This document shows, piece after piece, positions 46,595 through 55,380 of a DNA stretch of 64,000 nt (the stretch's first letter is position 1; every line of letters begins with the position of its first letter). Position numbers and translations under genes: made by a program. Source of the stretch: Bacteroidota bacterium (GTDB lineage: Bacteria; Bacteroidota; Ignavibacteria; Ignavibacteriales; Melioribacteraceae); assembly GCA_018829205.1 (NCBI GenBank), contig JAHJUE010000028.1, positions 123,625 to 187,624 on the forward strand. The letters run 5' to 3'. A model generated the notes under the pieces. It worked only from the letters and a program-made list of their open reading frames with translations. It made no database searches and had not been told where the DNA came from.

Positions 46595-47242
46595 TTAATC
46601 TTTTATTCCCATCCAAATTGATGTGTCGGGAATTATGCCTTTTATTTTAATGTCAGGATTGTTAATTATTTTCTCGTCGACACTTTTTATAACATCGGTT
46701 CCCGCAGAATGATAATCATGTCCGCAGATTATTCCTTTCGGTTTTAAAATTCTCATTGCAAAATCAATATCAATTGAAACGTTATTATAGTCGTGCGCGC
46801 CGTCGATAAAGACCATGTTAAAGGATTCGTCTGCAAATAATTCAATAAAGTCCACTGTCCTTCCTCTTAAATGACAGATGTTTTCATCCAGCCAATCCGT
46901 GTTCTTCATAAAATCTTCAATAACTTCAAAATCGGTTTTTGGTAAGTTGTCTTTTTTCAAATCTCCTTTTAACGGATTATCCGGTTGTGTATTATAATTT
47001 CTCCAAATATCCAGGCAGTAAAGTTTTTTGTTAGTACCTTTAATTGAGCAACCAATTGCTGCAGAAGATCGGCCGCGGTAGGATCCGATTTCTAATATTT
47101 TTGAATTATCGGGGATATTGCTTGCGGCTCTAAACAAAACAACTAATTCAATTGGCATTGTTTGTCCGCCTAAGTTTTCGCAATAAGAAAGCATTTCTGT
47201 TTCGCGGGGATTCAAATCATTCATATCAATTAAGTGGTTCAT
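46595..47242 (-). CDS. Class I SAM-dependent methyltransferase (Methyltransf_24-like)
   Basis: This 215-residue protein contains SKILEIGSYRGRSSAAIGCSI (motif I), YCLDIW (acidic residue of strand 2) and FNMVFIDGAHDYNNVSIDID with GGFI-like MRILKPKGIICGHDYHS. That set is typical of the group that includes cephalosporin-hydroxylase-like and sugar methyltransferases. It stands alone, convergent to aguA. The substrate is unknown. Confidence 0.82.
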   Translation of the reverse strand: MNHLIDMNDLNPRETEMLSYCENLGGQTMPIELVVLFRAASNIPDNSKILEIGSYRGRSSAAIGCSIKGTNKKLYCLDIWRNYNTQPDNPLKGDLKKDNLPKTDFEVIEDFMKNTDWLDENICHLRGRTVDFIELFADESFNMVFIDGAHDYNNVSIDIDFAMRILKPKGIICGHDYHSAGTDVIKSVDEKIINNPDIKIKGIIPDTSIWMGIKD

Positions 47243-47299
47243 ATAAAAATACCATTCGATATATTTTAATAATAATTCAAATTATAAAATTATAATAAT

Positions 47300-48496
47300 C
47301 TATTTATATTTTTTCTCAATCTCTTCAACTTTATTTTTGCTGTAATCTGAAACACCAACCATCAAACCGCCGGTTACAACTACTGCCCCGATAATTTGAG
47401 CGAGAGTTACATCTTTGCCAAACAGAAACATAATTAGCGGAAGGAATGCAAGCCAAAGATTTGTATAAGGCACCCAAAGATGCGCCGCAAATTTAGATAG
47501 TTTAAAGAAACCAAAACTGTAAATGTATCCGGTTAAACCCGCCGCGACAACAAATAAAATGGGCAGCCAGTTATCTGGGATTATATTTCCGGAGAATAAA
47601 GAGAAGAATCGATTATAATCCGTTTCTGAAATTACAGACTTTATTTGTTCTTCAGTCGCTTCATTTATATTTTTATTTAGAATATAATCATCTTCAACTT
47701 TATTATAATTATTTAACAGAAATAATTTATCTGTTTCGTTTGTTTTTCCCAAAACCTGGTTTTCAAATTTTGCGGCATCTACGCTTTCAGGCAAGTTAAT
47801 ATTCATCACATTGGAAATAAATGGGAAAATAAAAAGAGCCGAGGTTATAAAAATCATTTTCCATATTTCCCTCCAGAAAACTAGGGCATTAGGACCTACG
47901 CCTTTTAATGCAGTCTGCACAGTTTTGTTATTTAAAACTTGTTGTGAACACAAACAGCAATTAATAATTAAAATCCATATAAGCGCATTTAAATCCAAAA
48001 CAGCATCGGCTTTTGCAGTGCTTCCGAGCATATACGGTATATGCGGGATAACTAATCCAAATACTACTAATCCTGCTCCGAGCCAATGTTCTTTTCTTAA
48101 AGTAGAATCAAATAAAAATTTGCCGAAGAAAGGAAGAAAAGCCAAATATATATTTACATAAGGAGCGTAAATGTGAGGCGAATAATACCTGGGCAGATAG
48201 AAGAAACCTATATTTTCAATAACGCCTGTAAAAGCGCAGATAACAATTGTTATCATTGAAAGATAACCCGGATTAAAATATTTTAATTCTTTGCCGCGGA
48301 TAATTTCAATTGTAATTGCAATAGTTGCCCACAATAATTTTGAGAGTTCACGCCACCATGTCATTACTCCGGCCGAAACCCCAATTTGTTTATCTCCAAC
48401 AAACTTCGGCTGGTTTCCCATCCAGTTTAATATGTATTGTCCCCCGAGACCGCCGTTAATAATTGAAATCCAAAGAACCAGTATTATCCATTCCAT
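47300..48496 (-). CDS. EamA/DMT-like membrane transporter
   Basis: This 398-residue protein has about ten hydrophobic helices arranged as two similar halves (FFYLPRYYSPHIYAPYVNIYLAFLPFFGKF and FKLSKFAAHLWVPYTNLWLAFLPLIMFLF are parallel). This fits drug/metabolite transporters. A soluble insert of about 70 residues (VDAAKFENQVLGKTNETDKL onward) separates the halves, which is unusual. The substrate is unknown. Confidence 0.65.
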   Translation of the reverse strand: MEWIILVLWISIINGGLGGQYILNWMGNQPKFVGDKQIGVSAGVMTWWRELSKLLWATIAITIEIIRGKELKYFNPGYLSMITIVICAFTGVIENIGFFYLPRYYSPHIYAPYVNIYLAFLPFFGKFLFDSTLRKEHWLGAGLVVFGLVIPHIPYMLGSTAKADAVLDLNALIWILIINCCLCSQQVLNNKTVQTALKGVGPNALVFWREIWKMIFITSALFIFPFISNVMNINLPESVDAAKFENQVLGKTNETDKLFLLNNYNKVEDDYILNKNINEATEEQIKSVISETDYNRFFSLFSGNIIPDNWLPILFVVAAGLTGYIYSFGFFKLSKFAAHLWVPYTNLWLAFLPLIMFLFGKDVTLAQIIGAVVVTGGLMVGVSDYSKNKVEEIEKKYK

Positions 48497-48616
48497 ATAA
48501 AGTCCGGATTGTTTCGAAATTTTATTAAAATAAAATCAGAACATTAACTAACAAACAAAATTAAGCATTTACAAGAATAAATTGAGTTGAAAACAACATT
48601 ATATCTTAATTAAAAG

Positions 48617-50113
48617 TCAGGTAAGTATAAATTGACTATTCATCTTTCTAATTTTCCACTCGATGCTGGTCAATGAACTTAAAAATCTTTTATCGTGGCT
48701 TACTAGCAGAAGCGCGCAATTAACATTTTTTAATGCGTATTCAAGACATTCAATTGATACCATATCCATGTGATTTGTGGGTTCATCCATAATAATGATA
48801 TGTGGATTTTTTGTTATGCCTAGTCCCAGCAATAATTTTCGGGTTTCACCCGGGCTAGGCAGTTCCGTACTAAGAATTCGTTTGGCGTCAGAAGCAAGTC
48901 TGCTTATTATAATCATTAACCTGCCAAGTTCTTCGTTTGATAAATATTTTATTTCTTCAATTATATTTTTTGTTTCTTCAATAGAAATTTCCTGCGGAAT
49001 GTAGCTAATATTATTCCTATCAGCATTAATATGCGGCAGCAAAATTTTGAGTAAGTTACTTTTACCGGAGCCGTTTAACCCTGTTAAAGAGATTTTATCC
49101 GTAGGATTAATTACTAAATCCTTATGAACTATTATTCTGCCTTCTGATAAAAGCGGCGATCTGCTTTTTAAATTCAACAAATAATTTCTTTTTGAAACTG
49201 AGTCTGAAAGTGTAATTCCTGTTTCATAGTTACGCTTAAGATTAATATTATTTATTTCAATAAAAGATTTTTCAATTCGTGCCTGCATAAGTTTTTTTTG
49301 CCTTCCTCCTACAGCATCTTTGCCGGTTAAACGTCCGAGATCAATTTTAGCTTTAGCGTCGTGATCGTGTTTACTAATTAATCTTTTTGATGATTTCTTT
49401 TTTGATTTATCGGTAATAATGCTTCTGCGCTTATGCTCTTTTTCGAGTTTAGTTATTTCAATTTTTTTTAATTGATACTGTTTAAGAGCGGCGTCGTTTT
49501 CCAAATTCCTCTGATTAATTGTTTCGGATAATTTTCCCTGTCTTAACTGAACATCGGGAGGTTCTATAAATAGTATTTGTGCGCATAGATTTTCCATTAA
49601 TTCTCTGTCGTGACTCACAATAAGTCCAATGCCATCAAATAAATTTAAGGCTTCAACAATCATTTCTTTGGCTTTAAAGTCCAGGTGATTTGTAGGTTCA
49701 TCAAGAGCAAGTAAATCCGGTTTACTCCAAATTGCGCATGCAATCTGCGCTCTTTTTCTTTCACCGTGAGAAAGGGTTGACCAACGATTTATCCATTCGT
49801 ATTCTATTTTCAGTTTATCGAATAATTTAAACGCGTATTTATCCGGATAATTTAAAAATTCCGAAAAATTATAAGGCGGGTTATCTGTACGCTGTTCATT
49901 ATAAAATATATTTATCGGTTTTTCGATCATTCCTGAAAAGTCTTTTAATATACCGCTCCCCAATTTCAGCAATGTAGATTTACCCGCGCCGTTAACGCCA
50001 GTTACGCCTGTCCAACCATTTGATATTTGAAATGAAATATTCTCAAATAAATTATACGCTGAATTTTCGTATGTGAATGTCACCTTATCAAATCTTAAAA
50101 ACTGTTTACTCAT
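48617..50113 (-). CDS. ABC-F ATPase, possibly ribosome-protecting
   Basis: This is a soluble 498-residue protein with two nucleotide-binding domains and no membrane part. NBD1 has Walker A GVNGAGKSTLLKL, signature LSHGERKRAQ and Walker B LLALDEPTNHLD. NBD2 has GLNGSGKSNLLKILL, SPGETRKLLLG and IIIMDEPTNHMD. The interdomain linker is Lys/Arg-rich (KLEKEHKRRSIITDKSKKKS). ABC-F proteins bind the ribosomal E site, and many with such linkers give antibiotic resistance. The attenuator-like leader upstream (50151-50187) would fit drug-inducible control. A housekeeping role is not excluded. Confidence 0.88.
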   Translation of the reverse strand: MSKQFLRFDKVTFTYENSAYNLFENISFQISNGWTGVTGVNGAGKSTLLKLGSGILKDFSGMIEKPINIFYNEQRTDNPPYNFSEFLNYPDKYAFKLFDKLKIEYEWINRWSTLSHGERKRAQIACAIWSKPDLLALDEPTNHLDFKAKEMIVEALNLFDGIGLIVSHDRELMENLCAQILFIEPPDVQLRQGKLSETINQRNLENDAALKQYQLKKIEITKLEKEHKRRSIITDKSKKKSSKRLISKHDHDAKAKIDLGRLTGKDAVGGRQKKLMQARIEKSFIEINNINLKRNYETGITLSDSVSKRNYLLNLKSRSPLLSEGRIIVHKDLVINPTDKISLTGLNGSGKSNLLKILLPHINADRNNISYIPQEISIEETKNIIEEIKYLSNEELGRLMIIISRLASDAKRILSTELPSPGETRKLLLGLGITKNPHIIIMDEPTNHMDMVSIECLEYALKNVNCALLLVSHDKRFLSSLTSIEWKIRKMNSQFILT

Positions 50114-50150
50114 AATATCTTCTCCGGGATTAATATTAAAATATAGAAGG

Positions 50151-50187
50151 GCGGTTTAAAATGGGAAAACCGCTTTCCGCGGTTTTT
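50151..50187 (-). promoter_or_regulatory. Attenuator-like pair of exclusive hairpins in the ABC-F leader
   Basis: Read on the minus strand, AAAACCGC-GGAAA-GCGGTTTT (plus 50186-50166) forms an 8-bp stem ending in T and followed shortly by ATTTT. The middle arm GCGGTTT can instead pair with AAACCGC (plus 50157-50151). The two structures are mutually exclusive, as in transcription attenuators. They start about 40 bp upstream of the ABC-F start codon. Confidence 0.45.
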
Positions 50188-50350
50188 ATAAACCACGGGT
50201 AAAAAGAAACGGATAAAGATTATCTGCTTATACCTGCATGTGTAAAATTATAAATCAGCCGATTATCTTAATCCGTTATGCTCTTTTCAACCCCGTGTCT
50301 CCAGAAGAAAAATTGATTTGATGTACAAAAATAAAATAATTTTAATAAAA

Positions 50351-50382
50351 TAAAAACAGGGACGATTAAAATTCCGTCCCTT
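50351..50382 (-). terminator. Terminator of the NmrA-like gene
   Basis: On the minus strand AGGGACG...CGTCCCT forms a 7-bp stem with a 10-base loop, followed by a T-rich tail (GTTTTTATTTTATT). It lies 12 bp after the gene's stop. Confidence 0.85.
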
Positions 50383-50393
50383 AATAATTTGAA

Positions 50394-51344
50394 TTATTCG
50401 AGCGGAATTTTGTCTTTATTTTCCTTAAGCCAATCTTTAAATGTTTTTAATTCCGGATTAAGAGATTTGGAAAAGTCAATGTTTCTGGCACCGCAGAAGT
50501 ATTCTTCAAAATCATGTTTGAACTGGAACATGTTTCCGAGATCATCCGCTCCGGGGAAACCGAATCCGCGGTACATGTCAAAAGGAACCGGGAAATAATT
50601 AATCGGCTGACCGAGCGCATCAGCTAAGGCATCGGTCATTTGATTTCCGGTTAAATGTTCGCCCGTAATACCGACTGTCTGACCAATATACTTATCACCG
50701 GCTTTAAAAATACCGTATGCGCATTTGCCAATATCTTCGGCTGCAATTCCCGGCAGTTTTTTATCTCCCATTGGTAAAGCGAAAGTAAGATTTCCGTCCT
50801 CACCTTTTTTAGGTCCCATTCCAAAATAAATTAAATTATCCCAGTAAAATGAGGTAAGCATAAAAGTAGTCGGTACGCCGGAATCAGCAAAAATTTTATT
50901 TGCTTCCCCTTTTGCATCAAAATGAGGGACCTTATATTTTCCGCCAAGTGTAGGCATTCGATTATCATGCAATGGAATCCAATTTCTTGTATCCTCCAGT
51001 GTTGACCAAATTAAATGATTCACCTTATTTGCCGCAGCTGCTTTTGCAATTAATTTTGCCTGTTCAATTTCTTTTTCGGGTGAAAAATGCTCCCAAAAGA
51101 AAGTAACCGCATATACGCCGTAAACATCACTAAAGGCTTTATTAATACTTTCATAATTGTCTATATCGAACGCGACAACTTCAGCCCCCATATCTGCAAG
51201 CGCTTTAGCTTTATCGGAATTAGGATTTCTTGTTAAAGCTCTTACTGAAAATTCGCTGGTTTTATCATTTAATATTGCTTTTGCTATTCCGCCTCCCTGT
51301 GATCCTGTTGAACCCAGTATGGCAATTATTTTTTTATCCGCCAT
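50394..51344 (-). CDS. NmrA-like NAD(P)-binding protein
   Basis: This 316-residue atypical short-chain dehydrogenase has the N-terminal dinucleotide motif IIAILGSTGSQGGGIAKAI and ALTRNPNSDKAKAL, plus AVTFFWEHFSPEKEIEQAKL. It lacks the usual YxxxK catalytic pair, as NmrA/HSCARG proteins do; these act as redox-sensing regulators or reductases. It is monocistronic with its own terminator. Function uncertain. Confidence 0.88.
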   Translation of the reverse strand: MADKKIIAILGSTGSQGGGIAKAILNDKTSEFSVRALTRNPNSDKAKALADMGAEVVAFDIDNYESINKAFSDVYGVYAVTFFWEHFSPEKEIEQAKLIAKAAAANKVNHLIWSTLEDTRNWIPLHDNRMPTLGGKYKVPHFDAKGEANKIFADSGVPTTFMLTSFYWDNLIYFGMGPKKGEDGNLTFALPMGDKKLPGIAAEDIGKCAYGIFKAGDKYIGQTVGITGEHLTGNQMTDALADALGQPINYFPVPFDMYRGFGFPGADDLGNMFQFKHDFEEYFCGARNIDFSKSLNPELKTFKDWLKENKDKIPLE

Positions 51345-51643
51345 TTATGTTACTCCTTATATAATTGAATTGTAATTCTTCAGAAGACAATATATCCCGT
51401 TTTGTGCTTTTTCTCAATTGTATAATAATCAGAAGTTTAACATTAAAGAATCACTGTGAAGTTTTTCCAACATGTTAGGGCTGTGATTCAATTTTTAACT
51501 AAATATATATGAAAAAACAGCTCAAAGGATATAAGTTGTTGTTGTACTGTAAATTAATTCTAGGTTAATAGTGCAAAGGATATAGTAAGTATTAAATTAT
51601 AGTTTTATATTTAATACAACAAAAAAACGAAAGGAAAAAGAAA
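51345..51643. other. Intergenic region with an 11-bp direct repeat
   Basis: No gene is seen. CAAAGGATATA occurs at 51523-51533 and 51574-51584. The second copy is part of a 25-bp stretch similar (22/25) to 62964-62988, upstream of the repeat-protein gene. It probably holds promoters of the two divergent genes. Confidence 0.4.
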
Positions 51644-52096
51644 ATGATTTTTGATGTTTTATATAATGCCGATTTGTACTATGGACTTGACGAGAAAATT
51701 AAAAAAGCTCTCCAGTTTCTTCAGGATACCGAATTAGAAAATTTGGAACCTGGCAGAATTGATATTGACGGAGATGATATATTCGCTCTTGTTCAGAAAT
51801 ATACCACAAAAGATTTTTCTGAAGGAAAATGGGAAGCGCACAGAAAGTACATTGATATTCAATACATGGTAAGCGGCAGCGAAAGTTTCGGTGTTGTTAA
51901 TATTGATTATCTTGAATCAAAAGCAGAATATGATGAAGAAAATGATATTGAATTTTTTGATGGCGATGGCGATTACCTTCAGTTAAACGATGATGAATTC
52001 GTTATATTGTTCCCCGGCGACGCTCATATGCCTGGAATTGCCGTTGAAGAAAAAGAAGAAGTTTTTAAAGTTGTTATTAAAGTAGCCATTAAGTAA
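51644..52096 (+). CDS. YhcH/YjgK/YiaL family protein
   Basis: This 150-residue beta-sandwich protein has signatures EAHRKYIDIQYMVSGSESFG, IEFFDGDGDYLQLNDDEFVILFPGDAHMPGI and the terminal KVVIKVAIK. Members (such as E. coli NanQ and YiaL) act on sugar acids or sugar anomers and bind a metal through His residues. No sugar-catabolic genes are adjacent, so the substrate is open. Confidence 0.9.
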   Translation: MIFDVLYNADLYYGLDEKIKKALQFLQDTELENLEPGRIDIDGDDIFALVQKYTTKDFSEGKWEAHRKYIDIQYMVSGSESFGVVNIDYLESKAEYDEENDIEFFDGDGDYLQLNDDEFVILFPGDAHMPGIAVEEKEEVFKVVIKVAIK

Positions 52097-52103
52097 TTAA
52101 GAA

Positions 52104-52125
52104 CCGGAGGTTTTATAACCTCCGG
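52104..52125 (+). terminator. Strong hairpin between the YhcH-like gene and trmO
   Basis: CCGGAGGTT-TTAT-AACCTCCGG is a perfect 9-bp stem 7 bp after the upstream stop. Only ATCTTT follows, so termination may be partial. It could instead stabilise the upstream mRNA end. Confidence 0.55.
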
Positions 52126-52139
52126 AATCTTTAACCTAA

Positions 52140-52940
52140 ATGAGCGGAACTGATATTATATTCAAACCCATCGGAGTTGTTAATTCCGATTTTAAACTGC
52201 GGTACGAAACTCCCAGGCAAGGTATTTTAGCCGAAGGATGCGAATCAGTAATTAAACTCTATCCTAAAAATAATTTTGAGCAGGCGTTAAAGGAACTAAT
52301 TGGATTTGACCGGATTTGGGTGTTATATCAGTTTCATTTAAATAATAATTGGAAACCCCAGGTAAACCCGCCCCGGCACACAAGAAAAAAAATCGGTGTT
52401 TTCGCAACGCGCGCCCCTTATAGACCTAATCAAATTGGAATGAGCTGCGTAAAGCTTGAAAGAATTGACGGACTGAAAATTTATATTTCAGGTTCGGATA
52501 TACTTGACGGTTCTCCCGTAATTGATATTAAACCGTATCTTCCTTACAGCGATTCTTTTCCCGATTCGGGCACAGGCTGGGTTAAAAGCGGACTTGAAAA
52601 TATTTATGAAATTATATTTGAAGAGAAAGCTGGTGAGCAATGTTTATGGTTAAAAGAAAAGGCCGATATTAATTTAAAAAACTTTGCCCGGCTTCAGCTT
52701 GAGTTTAATCCTTCGGATGACTCACGCAAAAGAATTAAAATAATTGATACGGATGATAATTCTTATGTTCTGGCCTACCGCACATGGAGAATCTTTTATT
52801 CTATTATTGAAAGGGAACGTAAGGTAATTATTACTAATATTAATACCGGTTATACGAACGATGAACTTGTTAATATTAAAGAAGATAAATACGAAGATAA
52901 AAAACTGGCGAATCTATTTGTAAAAAGATTCGCCTATTAA
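52140..52940 (+). CDS. trmO: tRNA (adenine37-N6)-methyltransferase
   Basis: TrmO (TsaA/YaeB family) methylates t6A37 of threonine tRNAs using SAM bound to a small beta barrel. The signature RAPYRPNQIGMSCVKLERID is present, as are FDRIWVLYQFHLN and DGSPVIDIKPYLPYSDSFP. The 266 residues include the C-terminal domain (LARLQLEFNP-like segment and YRTWRIFYSI) found in full-length YaeB. It begins 43 bp after the YhcH-like gene, beyond a strong hairpin. Confidence 0.92.
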   Translation: MSGTDIIFKPIGVVNSDFKLRYETPRQGILAEGCESVIKLYPKNNFEQALKELIGFDRIWVLYQFHLNNNWKPQVNPPRHTRKKIGVFATRAPYRPNQIGMSCVKLERIDGLKIYISGSDILDGSPVIDIKPYLPYSDSFPDSGTGWVKSGLENIYEIIFEEKAGEQCLWLKEKADINLKNFARLQLEFNPSDDSRKRIKIIDTDDNSYVLAYRTWRIFYSIIERERKVIITNINTGYTNDELVNIKEDKYEDKKLANLFVKRFAY

Positions 52941-52952
52941 AAAGATATTTTT

Positions 52953-54767
52953 TTAATCTATAAAATTATTGTTGTGAAGTTCGTCAATTGAATTCATCAT
53001 CACGTTTATTTTTTCAAGCTTCAATTTAAGATCCGCATTTTCAGGTTTAATATTAAACGCTTCTTCAAAATATTTTTTAGCGCCCTGATAATCTTTTTTC
53101 TCCAGACACTCATTTCCCAATTTAATTTTTGTTGAAAATTCGAAATCAATTTCAGGCTGCACCTTTCTCATCTTAATCTTATCCCCTTTTTCCTCGACTA
53201 TTTTTTTAAGGAAATCGGCATCGTATCCGATTCTTTTAGGTTTAGCGAACTCATTTTTAACCACGCCGTCCATATATTTCATATTTATAAAACCGAAAAA
53301 ATCTTTCCATTTATTGTAAGTATTATTCCCCGCGTTAATTGAATAATCCGTTAAATATTTTACGGCTTCTCCTTTCGATTTTTTTAACAATGAAAGAGCC
53401 GTATTATCAACTATTTCCTGCTCTGCAAGATATGCTCCTTCTATTTCATCCTGGACCATTTTTAAATCATTTATTACCAACGAGTAACGGGGATAAACAA
53501 AATTGGAAACCGCGTTAAACAGCCAGAATCCAGAATCCCAATTGAACTTACCGAGAGAGGCCAGACCTTCTTTATAGTTATACGGAATATCCGTCATACA
53601 CGAGTATAAGGGAGTATAAACGGTCATATATGTATCATCGAAACCGAACCAGAGCACTCCGCCAACTTCATCCGGATAATTGCTTCTGGATTGTGAAACA
53701 AAAGAGAAACCGGTTTGATAAGTAGAAATAGGCCGTTCGTGAAAATATTTTTCTCCGTTTACTTCAAAAGTAAGAGGACTATTTCTGTATGGAGATTGAA
53801 GAGGAGCGGCCGCAATCCCTTTTGTCATATCCAAGTCTGTTCCTTCAAAATGATCCCGCATCAACGACATAACATCGCGCACCGAAAGTTTATTTTCCGG
53901 TTTAATCCAAAGGGGCATTCTTTCTAAAGACTCGCCGTTTATATAATCAATATATTTATCTGCTTCTTTGTTAGCTCTACGGAACATCGACCATACTCTT
54001 CCGTCGCAGAATCTTATTCCCCCGAAATCCATTGGATTATATGCGGCAGAAAAATCAATTTCTTCGTCCTTGCCTGCAAAATAATTCATCTCTCTTGCGA
54101 ATGAAATTACATCATTCGAATAAAGACAATTTTCAGGATCGTTTAACGGAAATGTTGTAATGCGGGCCATGTTCGCGTGACCGCTAATATATCCGTCGGG
54201 AATTTTTCTTGCCACCCATACCGCGCCTTTTTTATCTTTCCCTTTGCCGATCATTTCCATAATCCATGCTTCGTTTTTATCGGCAATCGAAAAAGATTCG
54301 CCGGAACTGTAATATCCGTATTCATCTACAAGGTTTGTCATTATCTTTATTGCATCTCTGGCGGATTTAGCTCTTTGAAGTGTTATATACATTAAACTTC
54401 CGTAATCCATAATTCCTTTTTCGTTTTTTAATTCTTCTCGGCCGCCAAATGTAGTTTCGCCTATTACAACTTGATGTTCGTTCATGTTGCCTACTACATT
54501 ATAAGTAACTTCAGCCTGGGGTATAGTTCCAAGTAATTTACCCGAATCCCATTCGTAAATTTCCAAGTTCGATCCGTTTGGATATACCGCAGCTTTAAAG
54601 TGGTAAAGCTCACCGTATAAATTATATGAATCGGCAGAATATGTAACCATAACAGAGCCGTCTTTGCTTGCTCCTTTTGTAACAATTAAGTTAGTACATG
54701 CATCGCTTGAATAATTAAATAGGAAAATCAAAAAGAATGCTGTGGTAAGAATTAAATTTGTTCTCAT
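52953..54767 (-). CDS. C69 (U34) family dipeptidase with C-terminal TPR-like tail
   Basis: From ATG 54767 it has 604 residues. The signal peptide ends before Cys24 in SSDACTNLIVTKGASKDGSV; as in the N-terminal nucleophile (Ntn) family, that Cys should become the N-terminal nucleophile on cleavage. ESFSIADKNEAWIMEMIGKG and RFCDGRVWSMFRRANKEADK are C69 motifs. The last 55 residues (STKIKLGNECLEKKDYQGAK, then YFEEAFNIKPENADLK) form a TPR hairpin, an addition not usual in the family. Probably a periplasmic or surface dipeptidase. Confidence 0.88.
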   Translation of the reverse strand: MRTNLILTTAFFLIFLFNYSSDACTNLIVTKGASKDGSVMVTYSADSYNLYGELYHFKAAVYPNGSNLEIYEWDSGKLLGTIPQAEVTYNVVGNMNEHQVVIGETTFGGREELKNEKGIMDYGSLMYITLQRAKSARDAIKIMTNLVDEYGYYSSGESFSIADKNEAWIMEMIGKGKDKKGAVWVARKIPDGYISGHANMARITTFPLNDPENCLYSNDVISFAREMNYFAGKDEEIDFSAAYNPMDFGGIRFCDGRVWSMFRRANKEADKYIDYINGESLERMPLWIKPENKLSVRDVMSLMRDHFEGTDLDMTKGIAAAPLQSPYRNSPLTFEVNGEKYFHERPISTYQTGFSFVSQSRSNYPDEVGGVLWFGFDDTYMTVYTPLYSCMTDIPYNYKEGLASLGKFNWDSGFWLFNAVSNFVYPRYSLVINDLKMVQDEIEGAYLAEQEIVDNTALSLLKKSKGEAVKYLTDYSINAGNNTYNKWKDFFGFINMKYMDGVVKNEFAKPKRIGYDADFLKKIVEEKGDKIKMRKVQPEIDFEFSTKIKLGNECLEKKDYQGAKKYFEEAFNIKPENADLKLKLEKINVMMNSIDELHNNNFID

Positions 54768-54993
54768 ATGCTTCCGGTATTTCGTTAATAAATATTTGTA
54801 CACTAAAATAGAAAAAAGACCCGGAATTCGAAATTACTTTCGAATAAATCAATAAAAAGGTTTGTTTTTTTAAGCTTAGCCCTTTAACCGGAAATAACCG
54901 TATAAAAGGGAATAGCAGAATCTTTTTATCAATCTCTGCATCGAACTCTTAAAGAATGAAAATTTTTATCAGAATTAAATAATAGGAGAAAAA

Positions 54994-55347
54994 ATGCTTA
55001 GAACAAATTTAACACACGTATTATCGAAAGATGACCACGCAAAATTATTGCAGGAAAATGAAAACGTTATGATATGCTGCGGAAGAATGGGACCAATGTG
55101 TATTCCTGTTTATGAATCAATGGAAGAACTGGAAAACGAATATACGAATATCAAATTTGCGGATATGGAATTTGATACCCAGGATGCTGAAGTAATAAGA
55201 AATTTGCCTGAATGCAGTTCATTCAGAGGACTTCCATTTGTTGTTTATTACAAAAACGGAAAAGTTGTGAAAGCGACTTCAAGTATACAGTCGCGTGATC
55301 AGATTACCGAAATATTGGATGAAAATTTTGAAAAAGTAAGCGTTTAG
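54994..55347 (+). CDS. Atypical thioredoxin-like protein
   Basis: This 117-residue thioredoxin-fold protein is encoded directly before trxB. The active-site region reads MICCGRMGPMCIPVYE, with Cys28, Cys29 and Cys36. A C-x6-C (or C-x7-C) pair replaces the C-x2-C of thioredoxin, yet the following Pro-containing helix and the cis-Pro segment RGLPFVVYYKNGK are kept. A further Cys is in LPECSSF. It is probably reduced by the neighbouring TrxB, 33 bp downstream. Its target is unknown. Confidence 0.8.
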   Translation: MLRTNLTHVLSKDDHAKLLQENENVMICCGRMGPMCIPVYESMEELENEYTNIKFADMEFDTQDAEVIRNLPECSSFRGLPFVVYYKNGKVVKATSSIQSRDQITEILDENFEKVSV

Positions 55348-55380
55348 AATTAATAAAATTAAAAACCGGCAGAGACATAT

